Origin: Paragyromitra xinjiangensis
Taxonomy: Eukaryota; Ascomycota; Pezizomycetes; Pezizales; Discinaceae
Length of the DNA: 64,000 nt
Assembly: GCA_038503065.1 (NCBI GenBank)
Contig: JBCAMK010000012.1
Location: forward strand, 744,001 to 808,000
Reading direction: 5' to 3'
The notes under the pieces were generated by a model. That model saw nothing but the letters and a program-made list of their open reading frames with translations. It was not told the origin of the DNA and made no database searches. Position 1 is the first letter of the stretch. The number at the start of each line of letters is the position of its first letter. This document shows positions 11,578 to 23,042 of the stretch, in pieces. A program made the translations under genes and the position numbers.

Positions 11578-12332
11578 TCACACCACCGTCTTCTGTATTG
11601 TTTCTATTTTGAATGTCGCAGCAGGGAGTTCAGTTGATTCGGCCTGGACACTCGCATTTACGCCCATATTCGCCAACGCTCCCCTAACGATGCCACAGGG
11701 GAACCATAAAAACTATAAACCGTCGTTGTGGTCAGTATGATATAGAACCTAGTAGCGAATGTTTCTCTCTACTTACAGGTTGAGCTCTGGCTACAGCATT
11801 ACCTCCAGCTTCTGAGCTCATCCGCGAGAATGGGCGGAATGCGTTGTCAGTCAAGACGTAAACACCCTACCATTCAAACCTCACGATTAGTATTCCCGTT
11901 CAGCATTTTGATATGATAGGCAGCAATATACCCGATGATTCGTTTTCAGATTATCAATTTGTTTCCGAAACACAATAGTCCATAGGTCTTTGCAGATAAA
12001 CTTTATGACATCGAGTGTATCTACCATCCTAGTTCGATCTCGCGAGAACCTGGACACTAGATAAGCATAAAATAAGGGCTCAAATAGCTCAAATCAACTC
12101 ACCTTTCAACAAGCCCCTGCCCGACCCGATACCCCAGTGTCTCCAAACGGTAAAACATAGCCTCCCGCTCCTCCTCATCATCCAGAGGCTCATTCGTCGC
12201 TGATAGCTCGTTTGCTAGTCGGTGTGCTAACGGCACGATCTCGATCAGTAGTAGGTCTAGTGCTGTCGAATTCAAGAACGAGGCGTGAGGATCCGATGTG
12301 TTGTATGGCGGCAGCGGTGGATCAAAAGACAT
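11578..12332 (-). CDS. TRS33: TRAPP complex subunit Trs33 (TRAPPC6 family)
   Basis: Four exons on the minus strand: 12332-12103, 12049-11932, 11866-11777 and 11712-11578; 190 residues. The Bet3-like fold signature is clear: [20 protein letters not shown], then [47 protein letters not shown], and [17 protein letters not shown]. The C terminus carries [18 protein letters not shown]. These are strongly conserved in Trs33/TRAPPC6, a core subunit of the TRAPP tethering complex and Rab guanine nucleotide exchange factor at the Golgi. The acceptor before exon 2 was placed at TCCAG|G rather than the earlier TAG because only this gives GLVERFSRDR. Transcribed towards the malate dehydrogenase gene. Confidence 0.93.
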
Positions 12333-13029
12333 TATACCTCCTTCCAGTGTAAATCAGGTGTCTCAAGGAAAGAGACGGGGATGCAGTAGATTAGGGGGTA
12401 TTTCACTCGCGTGGGGTTTTCCGCACCGTCAACCTTTTAGAGCTGGAGGAGAATAGCCGCGCATCTCCCACAGGGAAGAAGGAACCTGGTGTAAAGTATT
12501 GGAAAGTAGTTCTGGAGCCCAAAGACGTCCTGGTTGAGCCTCATGTGGCTGTAAGGCTCATATATCACGTGATCTTGACAAACGCGGGTCAATTCGATCA
12601 GATTCTAATGATCTATGGTATGAATGTCTCTGCCAAAGTTATTGTACATTTGGAGCTAGCACAAAAAATGTAGACATTTTACATACACCTTAAACCCATA
12701 TAACCAGCTGAAGTGTATTCAAACTAAAGAGCCCTAGGAAAAAAAAGTATAGAACCCAGTACTCCACAAAATAGTAAAGAAAGAAAGAAAAAGCCAAATC
12801 TTAGATCCCAATAGAACACCGCCAAACCGAAAAAGGTGAAGTTAAAATATAAAGTAATAGGATAAGGGGTGGAAAGAAAGATAGTAAGTAGTGCCGAATC
12901 AGTTGCTTCACTAGTAACGGACTAGAGGCGCATCGGGTGAGCACGACTGAAGGCTACAAGCTTCCTCAAGTTCAGGGAGAAATTGAAGGGGATTTTCTAG
13001 GAATAAAGATGATTAGGAATATTCGACAA
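12333..13029. other. Intergenic between TRS33 (start) and SUMO ligase gene (end)
   Basis: Both flanking genes lie on the minus strand, so this holds the TRS33 promoter and the 3' end of the SUMO ligase gene. A-rich tracts occur around 12730-12860. No ORF, RNA gene or repeat is recognised. Confidence 0.4.
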
Positions 13030-15078
13030 TTACCGTCCGTATCTGCTGAGGAAAGGATCCGAATTCCCTACTGGCGAACGTGACGATCCTGATAATCCGT
13101 CAAAACTCATTGCCTCAAACCCTGCCAGTCCTCCTCGGCTGTCAGAACTCATGCTCGAAGGGGTCAGAAAGGAATTCATTCGTTTCGCGGGACGTGGAGG
13201 TTCGTCGTCGTCGTCGTCGTCGTCGTCGCTCAGAGTAAGGTCAATAACTTGTGATATTGGGCGCTTGCTGCTAATGCTCCCACGGGAAATTGATGATGGT
13301 TCTCGAGAAGATTGAGCGATAGGTGAAATGGATGAAGGTGTGGTTTCGCCCTTGATTCTCGTGACTCGATTGTCTGATATCTCGATGATATCATCGTGAT
13401 CATCATATTCATCGTCTGTATCGGGCATCGGTGAATTTGATGTTTCTACAGCAACTGACCAGCGGCCATCGACATCAATAGTCACCGACTCTACGCTTTT
13501 GGGGGTATTATTTAAGATATCAAGAAAATACCTAAATATTAGGATCGAAATATTAGCAAGGAGGTAGAGCGGCTAACTTGGGTAACAGGAAAGGTCAACG
13601 TACTGGTCAACCACTAGCGCTTTCCAACCAACACTTTTATTACAAGTTGGGCAGCTCCATGTCTGTCACAATTAGCTAAATACTTATTCACAAAAATATT
13701 CGGGAGCTTACTGGAGCCTGTTGTTGCAGCTGAAGGAATGATGTCCCGTCAAAACATTGGATATGGTTGCAGAATGTACTGCGGATGGGGAGATTGATGC
13801 GGAGGGTGGACAAAGGACACTTCAAGGACATGATGCTAGCCGTCGCCACAAGATCTGAATCTTCATTCTTTTTGACCACTACAATAGTATCTATGTAAGA
13901 GCTAGGATATCAATTCAAGTGTAAAATAAAACTTACTATCAGTGATGACAGTCTCCTTCGAAATAAACGCACCGGTGCGAAGCTTCTCGACAAGTTGGTC
14001 AACAGACTCTTGTTTTACAAGGTTGACTACAAACGCAAACTTCTGGGGTGGAGGAGTCAGCTTTATCGGCAAATAAAGATTAGGAGCGAAGTTGCGGCCC
14101 ACTTTTTGGGTGAGGGCATATGTCAGTGTGACCTCGTTCCGATAATTTGCTTTCTTGCTAAGCAGATGTTCCGTTATGTCTGCAGGTCTCGTGGACCCAG
14201 GTTTGTTCTTCAAACCACGGAGGTTAAGCCCAGAAATTTGCTCATCATTTACCCGCAGCTCCACTTGGTGTGGGAACGAAATTTCAGTATCTTTCGTAAA
14301 TGGAGTGATGTTATCAACGGCCGCACAATAAACCATGCAGCGATGAGACTTGTCTGCTGCAAATTGCTGGACATCTGCCGGGGACAAGATAACTGTAGCC
14401 TTGACTGAATTGCGGTGGGAGCTCATTACTGACTTGCAGGTTAAAATCTCGAAACTAATTTACTAAATTTTCAAATATATATCCTTTTGAATTATCGTAC
14501 CTGGACAATGTTCAACACTACTCAGTGACTTGAGAACTGTGTAAAAAGGGCTTTCCTTGAAGTGTATCCGGTTGACACCTGCATAAGATTAGGTCAGTCG
14601 GAATCCATTAAGGTCGTAGTAGCTAAGAGGTAGGAGTGCAACTTGAGCTATGAGGAGTGTATGGCGCTGTTGCGGGCGTTGAGGAGGCGTGGTAAAGGCC
14701 TGGAGTTATGGGGGGCACAGGAGGCGACCCATAGCCGTTGGTTGTAGTAGGAAAGCTTGCTGGAGAGCCAGCACTTGCTCTTGAGGGTGCGGGGGATTCT
14801 GGGCGATAGACAAGGGCCTTGACTCTCTCGATACCTGCAGTGTCGCCCTTATTTTCAAGAGCTTCAATATCTGTGAACGGTGTTAGAAAAATTATCGGGG
14901 ACGTGGGGAACGTGAGCCATATACGTGTTACCAGGCGTCTCTGCAGCATAGCCTTCAAACCACTTGCAGGCTGCCCCTCTATTTTCAGGACATGCTGGAG
15001 CTGGCGAACAATAAGTGAGCTTGAGACATGCCTAATTAGATGCTGGATATCTTGGCTGCGAGGGAGCGAGGTGGCCAT
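13030..15078 (-). CDS. SUMO E3 ligase of the Siz/PIAS family (SAP-PINIT-SP-RING)
   Basis: Seven exons on the minus strand: 15078-14925, 14870-14643, 14578-14501, 14428-13937, 13890-13712, 13662-13604 and 13531-13030; 563 residues. An N-terminal SAP domain (VRQLQHVLKIEGQPASGLKA) is followed by a Ser/Pro-rich linker. Next comes a PINIT domain (HFKESPFYTVLKSLSS), and then an SP-RING holding the zinc ligands in CPLSTLRINLPIR, STFCNHIQCFD and WSCPTCNK. The tail has two likely SUMO-interacting motifs, DIIEISD and IDLTLS followed by eight Asp and a Glu. The family transfers SUMO from the E2 enzyme to chromatin proteins, including PCNA and septins in yeast. Exon phases agree throughout. The paralog (Siz1, Siz2 or Pli1-like) is not resolved. 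Confidence 0.94.
13203..13230. repeat. GTC/GAC trinucleotide microsatellite encoding poly-Asp
   Basis: The plus strand shows repeated TCG/GTC triplets; on the coding (minus) strand they encode the eight-Asp run directly after the IDLTLS SUMO-interacting motif of the SUMO ligase gene. Length variation here would change only the number of acidic residues. Confidence 0.75.
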
Positions 15079-15747
15079 TGGTGCAAACAGATAGGGTTTT
15101 TTTCGGGGGGGGATCTTTGTCGAGGAGCAAAAGTTGAGGATGAGGTGGTGCGGCCCGGGGAGGGGGGGGGGGTGGGGTGGCTAGAAGCGTTGAGCGGGGA
15201 AGTGATGTGGTAAAGAATGCGAAGGCATATGGACGAAGGTCCTGGGACGTTGGAAATGGTGGGAGCGACGATGGACGAGCGAGAGAACGTGTGCATGTAT
15301 GTAGTGTGCGGTCCGTCTTTTCGACGGATACGTTACAGGTACATATATGTATGTATTACCACCACCCCCATCGCCATTGGGAGAGGATGACAAAATGTAC
15401 GATTTGCGGTAGGCAACCCTGTGCGTCTTCTTCGTCTCCCTCTCAATTCTTCTCCGATGGGGCTCCATGAGATGGTAATTCAATAACCGCAGGATTGTCA
15501 CTGATGACGCTGTACCTATCCCTCAGCAGCCACTCCACTTTGCTCCAACCAGTATTCATCTCTATATCGCAAGGGCTCATTTCGCTGGGGCTCCGCGCTA
15601 TCGAACCCCCACCCCTCTCCGCTGTCGCAACGGCATGTTTGCCCTACTGTACTTTATCTAAAGTATTTATCTACATATGTATTTTACTTGGGCTGTTGGT
15701 CCTAGATTTGCCTTTTTGCTTTTTTCCCCCATACCCCAGCCCTGCAT
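15079..15747. other. Divergent intergenic region, SUMO ligase and TOK channel genes
   Basis: The region holds a poly-G tract near 15155-15170 and a pyrimidine-rich stretch around 15420-15560. The divergent open frames here have low-complexity translations and are not supported as genes. Promoters of both neighbours are expected here. Confidence 0.4.
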
Positions 15748-18700
15748 ATGTTATCAACCAAGATCAAGATACCACTACCATCCCAACTGCAACTGAGATC
15801 CGGAATGACGAATATCAGAAGCGAGATTCCCGTAGCAGGTGGACAGCCTGAGATTGAATTATCGAACTTAATCCCCAATGAAGATAGGGGAGGAAGAGAG
15901 GAAGGAAGAAGGTTGGGGAAGAACGCTATCAGTGCAAACGACATGGCCAGCACAACAAGTTGGCCCAAATGGGTCTGTATATCTACCACTTTTGCCCAAA
16001 TGGTGATCTAACAAACGTGTCTAATATGAAGGTCTATGTCGCCACGAAAACCCCCCTCGCAGCCGGAACAACAGGTCCACTGGGCCTGCTTGTAAGGTAT
16101 GAAAATCCGAAGGCTCTACCGTATCGATCGTGCTGCTCGTTTACCGTACTGCGTAGTGTTACAGGATTGGCTGGGCCATTCCGGAAATCAATAAACTCTG
16201 AAGGTTTGTTTATTCTAGCCATCCAACCCAAAGTATGCCCTCAATCCGTTTCTTCAGTATGGCTAACGCTTTCTTCTGAAAGGTCAGAGTACTAAAGAAA
16301 ATAAACCGGGATGGGTTATTGGCATGACAGCAGGCGCACTTTCACTTGAAATGTTAGTACTATTTGGGTGAAACCTATGTTACTCGATTCAGCTGATTCG
16401 AGTAAGCATCGGCAATATCGCACTGTTTCTGAACTTTTACGGCCGCGTTTTTTCTTATAGAACTGCCATGGCACTATCGCTAACCGCGTTTTTATTGAAT
16501 TGTATTTCGTTCCCATCCTGTGTGGGAGGTACCAGGCAAAATAACCCTACTGACTATCGTATCCTGCTAATCTAGTGTGCATGCTTTTATCCGTGATTAC
16601 TGCCTTCATAGTCTTATATCCTCAAGATAATCCTGATTTACAGATACATTATGCACAAGCAAGTCTCCCCACATCTAGATTAAGATATCAAGATGAAGCT
16701 AATTAGATACTTGCAGGGCTATTGGTTAACGATTTCTGCCACTATTCTAGCGTTTTTCACCTCCACATTTTTACTCGTTAACTATCTAGGATACAGATAC
16801 GAATATTACAAGTCGTTTACTCTATCTCTCGGGCAACGCTTGTTAATAATGCAGAACATGTTGTTCTTGCTATGGGTTGCTCTGTAAGCTAAACATTTGC
16901 TCGGGGGCAGCTAAGGGGAAAAGAGGTTCTCAGGGCTGATCCTCAAGGGGTGCTTTAATTTTCGCTGCTATCGAGGATGGGCTGTCGTTTATGAAAGCTC
17001 TTTACTTTATTAATGTGTCATTGCGTAAGTAGCTTCTTGATATCGACTTCGACTGAAATATATCACTTACGATGTTAATTTAGTCACTGTGGGGTTCGGA
17101 GAGTAAGTAATCCATAGTTCCTTGAAACTCTCTTCTTCCTAGGTGAGAACGGAATGAAGTGAAGATTCCAATTAGGGGTTGGCCTTAGCCCGCCCCTAAT
17201 GGACGGTAGGAATTTAATAAAATGAATATAGCCTGCTAACTTCAAATTACAGTGGTGTGATAGTTCATATCACTAGGAAGTTAGAACTATGGACTAACTT
17301 AAACCGGTAGTTACTATGCACAGCGTCTTAGGGCAAGCGATCTTGATACCATATACCTTCATTGTAAGTTACCTCGGATGCCGTGCGACCTAGAAGACGC
17401 ACATCTTGATATATTCGGTGTTTCACAGGGCATCGCATTACTAGGCTTGGTGGTTGCAGCAATCAGAAATGTCGTGGTTGAAGATGCTCGAGAAAGATTG
17501 ATAAAACGGCATCTGGTATTCATTAACTCCTGTCTCTAATCTCGCGAAAGTCCACTAACACTGTCCTTCGAGAAAAATATTCGACGTAAAGGAGAGTTCG
17601 GCATCGCTGCAGGATTACGCCGCGGAACTGGCATGAGTACAATGATTGGACAGGTAAGTGATACGGAACTGCATATGCAATTTCAAGAGATGCGAAAACG
17701 GCAAAGGAAAATGGAGCGGTCACGAGCATTCTTGGCGACAGGAATTACAATCGGAGTATTTATACTCTTCTGGATTGGAGGTGCTGCGATTTTTGCAGCA
17801 ACAGAGAGTTGGACTTTCTTTGAGGGGTTTTATTTTGCGTATGTGATCGTATCGGATAAAGAAGAGATTTCATACTAATCCACTGAACAGGTTTGTTAGG
17901 TATAGTGCATACCTCTTATGATCTTTAAATATATTGTTGCTGATGCATGAGGTTTCAAAGTTTAATAACTATTGGATATGTGAGCTCATCTTGCCTGACT
18001 CAAACAGTCCCGGTCAATTAACACCCAGCAGGGGGATTACACTGTAGGCAAGTAAAGCCATAATTAGAGTTCATTCACCAGAGTCAAGAGTATTAGCGAA
18101 ATTGTGTTAGTGGAGACTGATGATAAATATGCAGGAACGGATCCTGGCCGTGCTATATTTATCCTTTGGTCTTTGATGGCTGTCCCTGTGGGTTCCATTT
18201 TGAGATATTTATCTTGACATAAATTGACATAAGTTTCGAGTGATAGCTTATGACTATACTTGTATCAAGTGTCGGTGACACCTTTGTCAACATACTTCAA
18301 GAGCAAACGGGGGAACAATCTGAGGGCAAAAACTCCCAAGGGGATACTAGCGAAACGCCTACCGGCCCTGGCGAAGCGCATATTGGCTACCTTAGCGACA
18401 GCAGACCTCTAATCCCAGAAAGGGAGCTGCCTGAGACTGAAGAAGAATTGATACACCTTGTGCAAAAAAAGCTTCCGCAAGAGGTCTTAATGCTATCCAA
18501 GAAATTTATAAAGTAAATTGTATTCTGATAGGGATGAATTTTTCCTCGAAGCTAACATTCGGTTACAGATATGCAGAACATGTCTCTTCAACCACAAATC
18601 GCAAGTACTCGTTCACTGAGTTCAAAGAAATGCAAAGCGATACCGGGGTCGATTATGATTGCAAGGAAATCATCACGCTACCAAACGAGGAGCTGGTATT

Positions 18701-18773
18701 TTTGCGAAATTACGGAATGGCTATCGAGAGGGCCGTTGAAGAATTAAGCATAATAGTGCGTGATAATGCATAG
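15748..18773 (+). CDS. TOK-type outward-rectifier potassium channel (two pore loops)
   Basis: A 17-exon model: 15748-15972, 16032-16096, 16157-16203, 16283-16352, 16407-16528, 16576-16658, 16717-16883, 16948-17024, 17084-17102, 17324-17363, 17429-17515, 17573-17838, 17952-17979, 18032-18047, 18135-18187, 18247-18512 and 18569-18773. All phases agree; 611 residues. Fungal TOK channels have eight membrane segments and two pore loops in the plasma membrane. Seen here: PLAAGTTGPLG in the first segment, GNIALFLNFYGRVFSYRTA, pore 1 LLTVGFGD, then IALLGLVVAAIRNVV. Pore 2 reads LITIGYGDYTV and leads into GRAIFILWSLMAVP and MTILVSSVGDTFV. Two introns are GC-AG (donors GCAAGT at 16659 and 18048). The junction after pore 1 is weak: the in-frame acceptor at 17323 shortens the usual post-filter loop by about five residues, while the nearer TAG acceptor gives DYY but shifts frame. 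The start codon is a guess. Confidence 0.78.
16659..16716 (+). other. GC-AG intron in the TOK channel gene (intron 6)
   Basis: 58-nt intron CAA|GCAAGT...TTGCAG|GGC. It joins IHYAQ to GYWLTISATI, aligning with the TQAFYY-type segment of TOK channels. No GT donor restores this frame. Confidence 0.75.
18048..18134 (+). other. GC-AG intron in the TOK channel gene (intron 14)
   Basis: 87-nt intron starting GCAAGT and ending ATGCAG. It joins GDYTV to GTDPGRAIF in frame right after the second pore filter; the competing GT at 18044 gives a wrong frame. Confidence 0.7.
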
Positions 18774-20348
18774 CCCTTGTGTCCCCCTCGTTATACAGCA
18801 TACCGATATGTGCTAACGTTGGTGGGGGGGAAACTAGAACGAGAAGTTGGCGACAATTAGATGAGTGACGGAAGATGATGAGAGTAAACTAGCCGTTCAA
18901 TCCAGTATTCCTGGTATCATACATATTTCAGGCCAGAAATTGGAAGATCATATAAATCCAGTGTTGGCAAAACAGAAAGAATTTTACACAATATCCCGTT
19001 TGCGTATCCTCCCCTATTTTTTTCTTGCCACTATATGTAGCATCGGCGACCGTGCCGGTCTAGGCCGGAATTTCACCACACGATAGACGGGGAAGGGAGA
19101 GGAAACAGGAGAAATACAAAAAAAAATTGGCCTAGAGCATGAGCATTCATAATTCGGGTTCATAACAGCTGTTTCATTCTTTCGTTGCTATGCCGTTCGC
19201 TGCGCATTACCCCTGCCTAACTGACGATATATCCACCTAGGGGAGGGGGGTTAGGTCAAGCAATTGGGGATATTTGGAGGAGAGTTGAGAAAAAGCAGAT
19301 CGAAAAGTTCCCAGCTACAGCTGTGAATACGATGATGTTGATAACTTTGCGTCTAGTATCGATGAACTAAGAGGGTCCCTCATTCGTACATCGAATCTAG
19401 AGGTGCGAGGAATTTTGCCTAAACCATGGGGAAACTAAAAACTTTGTAGCAGCTGCGAGTGATAAACAGGCAAATTTCATAATCCAAGGTGGTGCAACTT
19501 AGGCTCTAGCTTTAGGTAAACATGCGGATAGCTTGGATGATACGCTACATCCTGGAAAGCTGAATACGCCTAATAAAATAACTCGCTCAGCAGCCTTCAT
19601 AGAATAGCTCATATAGTAAGCGACTTTCTGGAAAATAGTGTTTTTAGGAAGGCTAAGAGCGATTTTTTACTATATCTAGATCCTGTCTCCATGTAAATAT
19701 GTCTGTAGAGTCGTGCCCGGGGGTATGTGATGATTCTCATATTACAGTGCACAGACATCGTAAGTTTTTCGAATCAGGCTCCTTTAGTAGGGTGAAGTGT
19801 AGCAACTAACTGGTTTCCGGTGTTATTCTATACAAGAAGCTACATGAGCGGACTGTTTTTCCTTTGGGGAGCTCGGGAAACCCTAAATTCGTCATACACA
19901 GCCATACTAAAGCACAGGTTCAGGATAATCTGGTGAGATCTGGCGACGGTCCACCTTAAAGTAAGTGCATGTATATGCTAAACTCTTCGAACATCAACTA
20001 CAGTCTTTGGCCTACCCGAAAATTTTATTTTCCCCTTTTGGCGGGATATTGTTACGATAGCGTTCATTGATAAGAAACACACCACTATCACTTGGTTCTT
20101 GTCTTCATCTAAGAGATTATCATGCTAGCCGTGTTTATCGTGTATGCCCCAACTCCCAAATAAAATATCAACAGCCAGCTATCTTTTTACAAAAGTCAGA
20201 CAGAAAACCTGTCCTAAAAGGAGACAACCACCCCAACCCAGGGCTCATAAACTCCATAAAAACGGCAAATAACACAGAAACTAGGTGGTGGTTCTCTCTA
20301 GAAAGCGCTTACAAAAAATCAAAGTGAAGCAAAGTGAGGACTGTGAAT
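18774..20348. other. Gene-free 1.6 kb between TOK channel and aspartic protease genes
   Basis: The two genes converge here. No coding frame of substance, repeat or RNA gene is recognised; short ORFs such as 18865-19086 do not continue the channel and have no known motif. Confidence 0.4.
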
Positions 20349-22092
20349 TTACAAAGTGATGCAAATAAACCAAGTGCAAAGAATAGCTGTGAGTGAGGAT
20401 AAAAAAAACGACGGAGTAAGTATAGGAGATGCGTTGTGCGCTGTTGACGTCGGATTCACGCCAGTCCCAGTCCTAGTCAAAGACCCCGAGATATATGGTG
20501 TGCTATTAACTCTATCACCATTACCCGACGGAACCGCCGTGACCGCGCTGACAACACCGGTTGCATCTGGAACAGATTTCGCCCCCGTCCCAATCTCGAG
20601 TATGTTGCTTTCGGTGGCATTGTACTGCGTGTTTGCAAGACTAATTTCCTCATTGTCTAAATCATAAACCACATAAGCAGATCGAAGAAAGGTATCACCC
20701 TGCAAGCCCGGTTAGCAAAGATGTACCAGTTATCTATAGTAAATAAAATACGTACAAGAACGTTTGAACCTCCCTGAGCATCTAAGATACCGAAATAACA
20801 AAGCGGTGTTCCATCGGTAAAGGTGGCAGGATTTCCTTCGTCGTCGTACGCATCAACGATCAACTCGCTCAAAGCAACTGATATATTCGCCCCAGAAAAA
20901 CCATAATTAACACTTCCATTGTAGTTTCTAACATTGCAAGGTATAATTGAAACACCAAGGCTCTCGACTACTTGAGCGCCAACTTGATCTGTAAGAGCTG
21001 AAGCGAGATCTGTTGGCAAGTAGGTGTAGGTGGATCCAGTATCAAGTAGAGCAGCGACGGCGAAGTTATCATCAGTTATGGTCATACTCGTGCCATTGTC
21101 ATTAACAAGTGTGACAGCAGTAAGCGTAATCGCAAACTCGCGAGCTTGAGTTTCCCCTTCTTGTTTGTCGATAGGGAGAGTAATAAGTTTTCCCTTGAAT
21201 TTAGCCGTGTCTACACCCCCGAAAAGGATTTCCCCAGTCGTAGCATCTAAAAGTTGGTTGTTAGGGTAGTTGCTTAACAATCCAAGCTGATCCTTTATGA
21301 ATGACGTACCGAGATCATTGAGCCACAGGCTATAGGCTCGAGACTTGATAAGCTTCTGGTCTACCATCATATCTACCAAATTCCTGTACGGTGCCTTTCC
21401 TAGCCTTTGGGCCTGCACTTCATTAAGATCGAAGCCTATCCCCATAATTCCTTCAGTCGAACTAGAGCTGAGTCCAATCCCGAATTGGAGACCTGTGACA
21501 TTTGTTCCATCTGCGAAATAAAAAATATCCTTGCCATAGTCCCCTTTCGCGAACTCCCCATCAACATAAGAAATGCTAAAATCAGTCGCAACCTGCGAAT
21601 AGGTCGAGGAATCGTTGTAATTGAAAGTGCCGGTGCTCTGGCAAGGATCTGTTGATTGCATGCATAAAGAAGATGTCGCACTTTCAACCCAGATATCTGA
21701 GGAGCCGGTATCAAGACTATTGTTACACGAACCATTATTATCGCTGTCACGTCAAAACAATTAAAAAGGATCAACCATACTGAAGGCGTAATTGCTGCGG
21801 TGGTGTGCCAATGCTAATATTGGCATAGTACAAAAAGTCCTATAAACCCTCATGTGTTAGATGAATTTGGAGGTGAAGTACAACTACATTGAACAAAACA
21901 TACTAGGTTATCTAAATGCTGTAGAACAGTGGATGCTCTTTTTCGTAGTTTTGGAACATTGTTTACATTTCTTCTGACTTTTTCAAATCCAAAAGAGCGT
22001 GGTTTCGTAAGTCCAGAAGGTGGGGACAAGTCGACAGCCAAAGATCCATCAATTAGGACTAGAGCAGCAAAGAACAATGTTGTGGACCTCAT
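20349..22092 (-). CDS. Secreted, GPI-anchored pepsin-type aspartic protease (yapsin-like)
   Basis: Four exons on the minus strand: 22092-21904, 21839-21781, 21716-20756 and 20699-20349; 519 residues. MRSTTLFFAALVLIDGSLA is a signal peptide, followed by a basic propeptide region ending in LRKRAS, a likely dibasic processing site. The core has ANISIGTPPQQLRLH, the first catalytic motif LDTGSSDIWV and the second LLDTGSTYTYLP, and the C-terminal GDTFLRSAYVVYDLDNEEIS typical of fungal yapsins. The end is a Ser/Thr-rich stalk and a hydrophobic tail (LSSLTAILCTWFICITL), as in GPI-anchored cell-surface proteases. The exon 3 acceptor was placed at AACAATAG|T because it directly yields HLDTGSSD; an earlier acceptor would add twelve Asn/Ser-rich residues. 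The role in wall protein processing is from family knowledge. Confidence 0.93.
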
Positions 22093-23042
22093 TGAATATA
22101 CGACCGCTTCGGGCAGGAGGGGCAACCGGATGGAAAAAAAAACGTGCACACAGATCTGAGAGATAGATCAAAGAAAGAAGGGAGAAGGGTAAAAAGGAGG
22201 AAAGAGGAAAGAAAAGAATACAACGGCAATAGATGAAATACTGAAAGACGGAAGCAAGCGAGAGAGACTTAAAGGTCAGGAGGAAAAAGGGTGGAGCAGG
22301 AGATATTATAGAGGAGAGACGGTCTAGAGCCAACGCCCAACAGGTAAAAAAAAAAAGCAGTGAAAACGGAGGTGGCAATGCCATCTGATACAGACTATCT
22401 AACAAGTCTCGCTCACAGGAAAGCGATAGTGGTGAAGCGTCTATACATTGTAGGTGTGGTCAAGCCGAGAAGCCGTGAACCTCAAGGCGCCGGGTCTCCG
22501 AACAGGTTGCGACGAACACTGCTTACGCGGCGACCCACCCGACTGGGACGACGACACGAAGACGACAACTGCAGGGGAAAAACCCGTTTGCAATGAGCCA
22601 CATGCTTCAATTGTGTAGCTCAACGAGAAGGACCAATCGTGTAGGTGATCCATGAGTGACTCCCTGTGGCCGAGACATTAATTGAAATCTGGAAGATGTA
22701 AGGGAAAGTACATTCTAGGGCCAGTCTGCGAACAGTCATGCATACCTACATGTAGGTACTTTGCTTTGCTTGGGGTCTTGTGCTGAACCTAGATTTACGT
22801 CGAGGTACAAAACGATACCCGTGGATCGCCCTTGGCTGCATTAGTCGGGTGCGGCCAAGCCATCAATCCCCAGATCCGTTGTCGCCTTAATTTCCTTTGC
22901 TGTTGGGCTCGACGCGTCGTCTCACGTTCTCTTCTCTCACACGCGATTCCGTCAATCAACTACATGTACCTATCATATCACCATTAACATATCACTCGGC
23001 TGCAATCGTTCCCCCCTCACAAAATATATCGTCGTCGTCATC
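22093..23042. promoter_or_regulatory. Divergent intergenic region between aspartic protease and RFC genes
   Basis: Both flanking genes start here in opposite directions. A purine-rich plus-strand stretch lies at 22150-22370, which is the pyrimidine-rich leader of the protease gene on the other strand. A perfect 16-bp palindrome (TACCTACATGTAGGTA) is at 22743-22758. The last 100 bases before the RFC ATG are C/T-rich. Confidence 0.45.

Noticed and set aside
16693..16887. Independent 64-residue ORF starting MKLIRYLQGYW
   Set aside because: It is an exon of the TOK channel with a few intron-derived residues at its front.
18865..19086. Frame after the TOK channel
   Set aside because: Cannot be joined in phase with a plausible donor and shows no channel-family sequence.
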